DNA from: Mucilaginibacter gossypiicola
Lineage (GTDB): Bacteria > Bacteroidota > Bacteroidia > Sphingobacteriales > Sphingobacteriaceae
NCBI RefSeq assembly: GCF_900110105.1
Contig: NZ_FOCL01000005.1
Location: 62,001 to 126,000 of the forward strand
Direction: 5' to 3'
Length of the DNA stretch: 64,000 bases
This document shows positions 58,903-64,000 of this stretch, one piece after another. The position numbers were made by a program, and so were the translations under genes. Under the pieces are notes generated by a model. That model worked only from the letters and a program-made list of their open reading frames with translations, searched no databases and was not told where the DNA came from. Every line of letters begins with the position of its first letter. The first letter of the stretch is position 1.

Positions 58903-59249
58903 GATGTGATAAGTGTTAAGCGAAGCTAATATAAAAACCTTTTTGCAGGTTTTATATAGAGGGATAAAATTGACCGTTGCGATTACCGATACGCGAATTA
59001 TAGTCTCTGCCTATTAAACGCAAAATCATACATTGACGTCAAATCTCCTGTTTTGTTGTTCACGGCAATCCTAACACTTTTTCGTTTATTGAACAATATT
59101 TTGCATGAACCAGCGAGGATAGGGGCACACAGTAAGGGATCATGCCCATCCTTAAATCCCGAAAATCATGGTTCATGATTAGGCACAATAAAAAAGTCCC
59201 GCCGGAAACCGGCAGGACTTTAAGTTTTTTCTTCAGAAGAAGGAGAGAA
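58903..59249. other. 347-bp intergenic region
   Basis: It contains a short hairpin (58928-58957, ATATAAAAACCT / AGGTTTTATAT) just upstream of the lipoprotein gene, a 7-bp palindrome AATCATG-GTT-CATGATT (59164-59180), and a terminator (59193-59221). No gene is seen. Confidence 0.6.
59193..59221 (-). terminator. Intrinsic terminator of the tRNA-Cys/57-aa gene unit
   Basis: A 13-bp stem AAAGTCCcGCCGG (59193-59205) with CCGGCaGGACTTT (59209-59221), 3-nt loop. On the minus strand the single mismatch is a G-U pair, followed by TTTTTT. Confidence 0.88.
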
Positions 59250-59423
59250 TTATTTGCCTAATGCGATATCTAAAGCTGCATTGTTTTTAGCTATCTGGCT
59301 GTGTTTTGACTCAGCAGAACGGCTTCCGTATTCCAGGTTAGTAGCCAGTTTAAGGAACTGAACTTCTAAACGTGAAAAAGTTTTATTTCTCCTGTCTTTT
59401 CTTTTTAAACGAGTAACGCCCAT
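59250..59423 (-). CDS. Small basic protein downstream of tRNA-Cys
   Basis: A 57-residue basic protein (MGVTRLKRKDRRNKTFSRLEVQFLKLATNLEYGSRSAESKHSQIAKNNAALDIALGK). The ATG at 59423 is 32 bp below the tRNA-Cys. A longer reading frame begins inside the tRNA and is not credible. The positive N-terminus and the helical C-terminus suggest RNA or ribosome contact, but no function is known. The clear terminator shortly after its stop supports a real gene. Confidence 0.65.
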   Translation of the reverse strand: MGVTRLKRKDRRNKTFSRLEVQFLKLATNLEYGSRSAESKHSQIAKNNAALDIALGK

Positions 59424-59454
59424 TGTCTTGTATTTTAAATATTTTTTAACCCTG

Positions 59455-59525
59455 AGGTCGGAAGCGGATTCGAACCGCTGTAAAAGGTTTTGCAGACCTC
59501 TGCCTAGCCACTCGGCCATCCGACC
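59455..59525 (-). tRNA. tRNA-Cys (anticodon GCA)
   Basis: A canonical 71-nt cloverleaf. Acceptor GGTCGGA/TCCGACC with seven pairs, D-stem GCC/GGC, anticodon stem GAGGT/ACCTT with loop CTGCAAA (U33, anticodon GCA), variable TTAC, T-stem AGCGG/CCGCT with TTCGAAT, discriminator U73. CCA is not encoded. This is the ordinary cysteine tRNA and a good reference for the atypical one at 31900. Confidence 0.97.
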
Positions 59526-59571
59526 CTTTTTTAAGGACTGCAAAGATAGTAAATATTTTCAGCGAGCAAAT

Positions 59572-60321
59572 TTATTTGAACGAATTTCTTTTAATTTCTG
59601 AACATAATATAGCTGTGGCTATAGCTACGTTTAGCGATTCGGCGTGGCCAATACGGGGAATTGTTACTTTTTTATTTATTAATGCCTGAATTTCAGGGCG
59701 CAAGCCATTGCCTTCGTTACCCATAGCCAATAGCCCCTCATTATCGAAATTAGTGGCGTATATATTTTCACCATCAAGCATGGCACCAAATAAAGGGAGC
59801 TTTATTTCGGGGAGGATAGTTAATAAATCGCCGTAATGCACGTTTACCCTCGCTAATGACCCCATAGTGGCCTGTACAACCTTGGGGTTGTAAACATCAA
59901 CAGTATCATCTGAGCAAATAATGTCGGTAATACCAAACCAGTCGGCCGTGCGGATAATGGTGCCCATGTTACCCGGATCCTGCACGCCATCAAGTACCAG
60001 CGAAAACTTGTTTTTCAACGAGTTGTAATTTAATGTTGGCCATTTTGGTATTTTAACCAAACCAATTACCTCTTGCGGGGTTTTCAAACTGCTGATCTTT
60101 TCAAGATCGGATGATGAAATTTCCTGAAAATTTATTTTTCGGGATAAATTCAGCATTTTTGGAGCAATTTCGGCGGTATGGTATATAGTATCAACCTGGT
60201 ATGCAGTATTTACAAATTCAATAACCGATTTGTAACCCTCAACCAGGAACAATCCGTGCTCTTTACGGAATTTTTTTTGTTGTAAGGACTTTAATAAACT
60301 GATCTGTGATTTTGAAAGCAT
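59572..60321 (-). CDS. TrmH-family (SpoU) RNA methyltransferase
   Basis: A 249-residue SPOUT methyltransferase. It has an N-terminal substrate-binding domain (~1-80; MLSKSQISLLKSLQQKKFRKEHGLFLVEGYKSV) and the SpoU knot domain with motif 1 LVLDGVQDPGNMGTIIRTADWFGI, motif 2 LLAMGNEGNGLRPEI and motif 3 IPRIGHAESLNVAIATAILCSEI. It transfers a methyl group from S-adenosylmethionine to a ribose 2'-O in tRNA or rRNA. Its start codon overlaps the divergent tamL by 16 bp. Confidence 0.94.
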   Translation of the reverse strand: MLSKSQISLLKSLQQKKFRKEHGLFLVEGYKSVIEFVNTAYQVDTIYHTAEIAPKMLNLSRKINFQEISSSDLEKISSLKTPQEVIGLVKIPKWPTLNYNSLKNKFSLVLDGVQDPGNMGTIIRTADWFGITDIICSDDTVDVYNPKVVQATMGSLARVNVHYGDLLTILPEIKLPLFGAMLDGENIYATNFDNEGLLAMGNEGNGLRPEIQALINKKVTIPRIGHAESLNVAIATAILCSEIKRNSFK

Positions 60322-62672
60322 ATACTAAACCTGCTGTTTACCGCCTTACAATATTAAGTATTTTGCTGGTTATTATCGGTTCGGGCTGCAGCATTACCCG
60401 CGGTATCCGTAAAGACCAGGCCCTGGTACGCAAAATCACTATAAAAGGTATTGACGAAGAATTTGCCGAAACTGCTGTAAATTATGTAGATAAAGAACAG
60501 CAGCCCAATAACTGGCTCAACCTGCAGTTATATTACACCTTTAGTAACAAAGGGAAAAAAAATATTGGCGAAGCGCCTGTTGTTGTAGATAGCAACCTGA
60601 TTGAGTACTCCCGGGTACAAATGGAAAAGTATATTCGTAGCCGTGGTTATCTTAAAGCGAAAGTCGCTGATAGCGTGATCATAAAAAAGCAAAAAGCCGA
60701 ATTGATTTTTACTGCAGATGAAGGCCCTATGTTCCGCATCCGCAAGTTTACCGATAGCATTGCCGACAATAACATTAAAGGATTGTATAATGGCAACCGC
60801 AACAGAATCTCGCATATACAGCCGGGTGGCAGGTTTGATACCGATAGTTTGGCTTACGACCGTGATCAGCTTTACTTGCTGATGAAGCATAATGGCTATT
60901 ATGATTTTTACAGGCAGTACATTAATTTCACCTACGATTCTACCTTTAATAGCAGTGTGGTTGATGTGAAAATGATTATTGATAATCCTGCGGGGAAAAC
61001 ACAACATCCCGTTTATACCATAAACAATACATTAATTACGATATCAAATAGCCAGGGACGTACAACGGGTAAGGCTGATACCATACAGGTTGATTCGCAA
61101 TTCAGGTTTGTTGATTACTCAAAAAGGTTTAAGCCGAGGGTTGTGACCGATTATGTTTTTCAAAAGAAAGGCGAGATTTATGATATTGATAAGCAAACAC
61201 GAACTACCACGCGCCTATCAGAGTTAAACGTTTTCAGGAACGTGCCTAACCCGGTTTATGAAAAACTAAAGGATAGTTCCAACAGGCTCAATACCCGGAT
61301 AGATATCGTGCCACTTAAACGCATGAGCGACCGGGTAGAAGGCGAGGTGCTTTTTAGTGGGGGCAAGTTTGGCTATAACATAGGCAATACTTTTACCGAC
61401 AGGAACTTATTTAAACAAGCAGCTATCCTGCAGTTAAAGGTTAACTGGAGTATTCTTTTTGACAATGGCAATAACGTAGGTAACGATCACAGTATTATCC
61501 AAAACCAGGAATTCAGGGTAGGGGGACAAATTACCTATCCGCGTCTGTTGCTTCCGTTTAAATTTCCTTTTCTGGGTAAATTTGCGGTTCCGCATACCAC
61601 ATTTTCATCAAATTACTCATTGTTTTACCAAAAAGGTTTAGTTAAGCGTGAAAGTTTTATTAATGCCATTACCTACGACTTTTTTGATACGCCGTATAAA
61701 TCACATACCATTACGCCTATCAATATTGAGTTTTCGAGAGGCGTAATTGACACAGCTGCGAGAAAGGCTTTGCTTGATCAAAACAGAGGTTCATATGTTT
61801 ATCTTATCGGACGTACCGTTTTTACAGCAGGAAGTCAATACACGTATCAGGTGAATGCTATAAAGCTTAACGGGTATGAAAATTTTACTTATTTCCGCGG
61901 TAGTTTAGATATCGGAGGTAACTTTCTTAACCTGATCAGCAACCTTACAAATGCGCCAAAAGATGATCTCGGACAGCATAAGCTTTTCGGATATACTTTT
62001 GCGCAGTATGCCAAAGTTGAACTGGATACCCGCTTTTACCGCAGCTTAGGCGGCGAAAAGCAATTTGTGTTTCGCATAAACCCTGGGATAGGTATTCCTT
62101 ACGGTAACAGTAGCCAGCTTATTTTCGAAAAGAACTTTTACGCAGGAGGCGCCAATGATCTCAGGGCCTGGCTGCCGCGCACATTAGGTCCGGGGCAATT
62201 TAACCGTGCTACATATTATGGTACCGATGTTAATACCCGTGCACGCTTGAAATATCTTGATCAGTTTGGTGAGATCAAGTTTATAACCAATGCCGAATAC
62301 AGGTATCTGCTGGCCAATAACTTTTTTGGTGCTAAGCTTAAAGGTGCGTTTTTTGTTGATGCGGGTAACGTATGGCGTTTGCATGATGAGCCCCTTAACC
62401 CCAACGGACAGTTTAAACTGAATAACTTTTTAAGTTCAACGGCGGTAGGTATAGGTACAGGGTTAAGGTTTGACCTGAGCTTCTTCGTTTTTAGGCTTGA
62501 TGCGGCCTTTAAGCTTAAAGATCCCCAATTCAGCGGCTCTGATCAATGGGTGCTGATTAACCATGCCGGTGAACTGTTCAGCAAGGGCTCGTTCAAAAAA
62601 GCTTATGAAACAGCTAATGGCGAAAGCTATAACTTTATGCAGCTGAACTTTGGCATTGGGTTGCCTTTTTAA
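60306..62672 (+). CDS. tamL: TamL-type BamA-superfamily outer-membrane lipoprotein
   Basis: A 788-residue Omp85/BamA-superfamily protein with a lipoprotein signal (VYRLTILSILLVIIGSGCS; Cys28). POTRA-like repeats span ~35-340 (VRKITIKGID..., YIRSRGYLKAKVADSV) and a 16-stranded barrel follows (~340-788; VEGEVLFSGGKFGYNIGNTFTDRNLFK..., ending in an aromatic residue, GIGLPF). Lipid anchoring plus POTRA plus barrel is the Bacteroidota TamL, which replaces TamA in outer-membrane assembly; no TamB gene is adjacent. The start is GTG at 60306. The gene begins inside the 5' end of the divergent methyltransferase. Confidence 0.85.
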   Translation: MILKAYTKPAVYRLTILSILLVIIGSGCSITRGIRKDQALVRKITIKGIDEEFAETAVNYVDKEQQPNNWLNLQLYYTFSNKGKKNIGEAPVVVDSNLIEYSRVQMEKYIRSRGYLKAKVADSVIIKKQKAELIFTADEGPMFRIRKFTDSIADNNIKGLYNGNRNRISHIQPGGRFDTDSLAYDRDQLYLLMKHNGYYDFYRQYINFTYDSTFNSSVVDVKMIIDNPAGKTQHPVYTINNTLITISNSQGRTTGKADTIQVDSQFRFVDYSKRFKPRVVTDYVFQKKGEIYDIDKQTRTTTRLSELNVFRNVPNPVYEKLKDSSNRLNTRIDIVPLKRMSDRVEGEVLFSGGKFGYNIGNTFTDRNLFKQAAILQLKVNWSILFDNGNNVGNDHSIIQNQEFRVGGQITYPRLLLPFKFPFLGKFAVPHTTFSSNYSLFYQKGLVKRESFINAITYDFFDTPYKSHTITPINIEFSRGVIDTAARKALLDQNRGSYVYLIGRTVFTAGSQYTYQVNAIKLNGYENFTYFRGSLDIGGNFLNLISNLTNAPKDDLGQHKLFGYTFAQYAKVELDTRFYRSLGGEKQFVFRINPGIGIPYGNSSQLIFEKNFYAGGANDLRAWLPRTLGPGQFNRATYYGTDVNTRARLKYLDQFGEIKFITNAEYRYLLANNFFGAKLKGAFFVDAGNVWRLHDEPLNPNGQFKLNNFLSSTAVGIGTGLRFDLSFFVFRLDAAFKLKDPQFSGSDQWVLINHAGELFSKGSFKKAYETANGESYNFMQLNFGIGLPF

Positions 62673-62687
62673 GATTTTAGAGGCTAA

Positions 62688-62787
62688 AGGTAAAAGGCGA
62701 AAGGTTAAAGGTTTTTAAGAAAAGCCAGACAATAAGCCTTTGCAAAGCTGCAGCTACCTTTTGCCTTTCACCTTTCGCCTTTTACCT
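62688..62787. repeat. Inverted repeat with AGGTAAAAGGCGAAAGGT arms
   Basis: The 18-nt arms AGGTAAAAGGCGAAAGGT (62688-62705) and complement (62770-62787) are perfect. Purine-rich AAAGG units extend further inside. It lies in the convergent gap between tamL and the gene at 62804 and could also act as a terminator. Confidence 0.8.
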
Positions 62788-62803
62788 AAAAAGAGACCTC
62801 TTT

Positions 62804-63337
62804 CTAAAACATATTCTTCAACCCGTCGATAATGCTTTCAAAAAAGGTAGGGATACTTAAGCCGTTGTGGTAGTTGAAATACAGGAAGATGCAGAATATA
62901 ACTACAGCAATAATGATGAACCGCTTAAACATGTAGGCCAGCAATACCAGTAACAAAGGTATAGCTATCAATAGTATCCAGCTGATATGGAATGGGCTTA
63001 ACTTGCTGTCATGCTTGTAAATGTAGTATAGTATGGCATGTGTGCCGCTATCGTTCATGTGTTTGGCATACAGGAAGCTTGAACGATCGAGTTTGTGGCG
63101 GTAAAAGGCTGTACCCTTGTCAAACTTAAGTTCTTCGGTAAAGCCGTTCATTACAAAGGTAAAAACGCCGTTTACGTTTTCCTGTATTACACCTGCGGTA
63201 TCGGTTGCAACTACGGCAACCTCATCAACGGCAAAGGGGTTTTCTTTAATTACAAAATGGTTAATAGCAGTTTTATCGGCAAATGCAAAGCTGTGTGCCG
63301 CGGTAATAAGGCAAAAAATAAGTAAAAGTTTTTTCAT
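62804..63337 (-). CDS. Exported membrane protein, unknown function
   Basis: A 177-residue protein with a signal peptide (KKLLLIFCLITAAHSFAFA), an extracytoplasmic beta-rich section (~20-115; GVFTFVMNGFTEELKFDKGTAFYRHKLDRSSFLY) and two C-terminal membrane helices (ISWILLIAIPLLLVLLAYMFKRFIIIAVVIFCIFLYF). The ATG at 63337 is used in place of a TTG at 63349. No family is recognised. Confidence 0.7.
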   Translation of the reverse strand: MKKLLLIFCLITAAHSFAFADKTAINHFVIKENPFAVDEVAVVATDTAGVIQENVNGVFTFVMNGFTEELKFDKGTAFYRHKLDRSSFLYAKHMNDSGTHAILYYIYKHDSKLSPFHISWILLIAIPLLLVLLAYMFKRFIIIAVVIFCIFLYFNYHNGLSIPTFFESIIDGLKNMF

Positions 63338-63403
63338 GGTTTGATACAAAGCTTCTTTATCGATGCTGTAATTATCTGCAATAAAAATAGTGTTTTTTAT
63401 GAG

Positions 63404-63901
63404 CTATCGGTTAAGGAAATAAATACTCGTATTAAGCACGCTGGCAAAGCTTACCCATAATAAATAGGGAACAAGCAACCATGCAGCAGTACGGTTGAAT
63501 TTATTAAACCAAACGATGTTTACCAGTATGCTGAACCACAGCAAAATGATCACGATCAAGGCTCCCACTATCTGGTGCATGCCAAAGAATACTATCGACC
63601 ACGAAAAGTTTAAAATAAGCTGAATGAAATACACCGACCGGGCAATAATGTAAACTGGCTTACGGCTGCGGTGTTTCCAAACCAGGTAAGCTGCAGTCGC
63701 TATCATGATATAAATTACGGTCCATACCGGTGCAAATAACCAGGGTGGTGGATTAAACGACGGCTTTTTAAGCGTGCTATACCAGCCTGCAATTTCGGGC
63801 CGGGTTACCAGCGATGCAACAAAGCCAATAAATAATACAATGAGCAGGCTAATGAGGTAGGGCAAAAATTGAAAACGTTTGGTGGATACAGCTACAGGCA
63901 T
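63404..63901 (-). CDS. tspO: TspO/MBR-family membrane protein
   Basis: A 165-residue protein with five predicted helices. The TspO pattern is clear: SLVTRPEIAGWYSTLKKPSFNPPPWLFAPVWTVIYIMIATAAYLVWKH, then LILNFSWSIVFFGMH and VWFNKFNRTAAWLLVPYLLWVSFASVLNTSIY. The Pro/Trp-rich loop and helix 2-4 residues match the tetrapyrrole-binding cavity. TspO proteins are linked to porphyrin, stress and lipid signalling; ligand and role here are inferred. It is convergent with nothing to its left but shares a direction with the gene at 62804. Confidence 0.92.
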   Translation of the reverse strand: MPVAVSTKRFQFLPYLISLLIVLFIGFVASLVTRPEIAGWYSTLKKPSFNPPPWLFAPVWTVIYIMIATAAYLVWKHRSRKPVYIIARSVYFIQLILNFSWSIVFFGMHQIVGALIVIILLWFSILVNIVWFNKFNRTAAWLLVPYLLWVSFASVLNTSIYFLNR

Positions 63902-64000
63902 AATGATATTTGAACCGTTGAAAGAAGCGTAAGTTTTATCACGAACGAATAATCTTTAAAACTAACTAAAATGAAGTTTACTCTTACTTAAAGCAACCGT

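Noticed and set aside
59424..59543. N-terminal extension of the small basic protein into the tRNA-Cys gene
   Set aside because: Residues 1-40 are a translation of the tRNA and its flank. The internal ATG at 59423 gives a sensible protein.
1..64000. Prophage, integrative element or insertion sequence
   Set aside because: No integrase, transposase, phage structural or conjugation gene was seen; gene content and style are uniform across the window.

Overview
The window looks like a chromosomal segment of a Sphingobacteriaceae member (Bacteroidota), probably Mucilaginibacter or a close relative. The grounds are the protein complement (TonB-dependent receptor with a CarboxypepD_reg-like N-terminus, TamL-type BamA homologue, GH78, GH30, GH5 and sialate O-acetylesterase enzymes, secretion signals of Bacteroidota type), several TAnnTTTG-type -7 boxes, and dense palindromic intergenic repeats. 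The genus is inferred, not proven. No insertion sequence, prophage, CRISPR array or replication origin is visible.

Layout. 1-6.4 kb: 5' end of katG, a 700-bp non-coding stretch with one strong hairpin, a DUF4198-like exported protein convergent with a TonB siderophore-type receptor, and a secreted sialate O-acetylesterase. 6.6-11.6 kb: small accessory and regulatory genes (two SnoaL-like, YCII, AhpD-like, Crp/Fnr, RraB-like, DUF3892, DUF4268, a lone receiver). 11.7-14.7 kb: a TetR / DHA2 efflux pump / SDR module tied together by three copies of one palindromic operator. 15-17.8 kb: lutABC lactate-oxidation operon with ATGA overlaps. 18-27 kb: START-domain protein, GH78 rhamnosidase, argH, ywbE, DUF1345, amidase plus AraC-type regulator. 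27-31.7 kb: ElyC/SanA protein, nucleoside hydrolase, a two-gene Anbu proteasome/transglutaminase operon and a TMEM220-like membrane protein. 31.9-32.2 kb (minus strand): promoter, SAM-I riboswitch and a structurally intact but atypical tRNA-Cys-like gene in one apparent transcription unit. 32.6-44 kb: SDR, DUF72, GH5, a fused two-domain esterase, tandem BLUF proteins (one lacking the photochemical tyrosine), MBL hydrolase, ChbG-like deacetylase, a DUF4143 ATPase behind two helically phased palindromes, and a small P-loop kinase-like protein. 44-64 kb: lolA-ftsK, ankyrin protein, GlxA-type regulator, sterol desaturase-like hydroxylase, purU, secreted phosphatase/nuclease-fold protein, GH30, exported chorismate mutase, pyrD, canonical tRNA-Cys, TrmH-type methyltransferase overlapping head-to-head with tamL, and tspO.

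The most unusual item is the SAM-I riboswitch followed 49 nt later by the tRNA-Cys-like gene. Both elements have the hallmark helices with compensated pairings. The tRNA keeps a GCA anticodon and U73 but has an A1/A72 mismatch and C33, while the window also carries an ordinary tRNA-Cys at 59455-59525. This suggests a cysteine tRNA, or a tRNA-derived regulator, whose transcription answers to S-adenosylmethionine. It is an inference that needs covariance-model and RNA evidence.

The second conspicuous layer is repeats. Ten copies of a long palindrome with TGTCATTGCGAG / CTCGCAATGACA termini sit only in intergenic gaps, always beside at least one gene 3' end, and seven lie in convergent gaps. Several other palindromic families occur once or twice. 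Many neighbours are single-gene units or short operons, and convergent pairs are often separated by strong hairpins.
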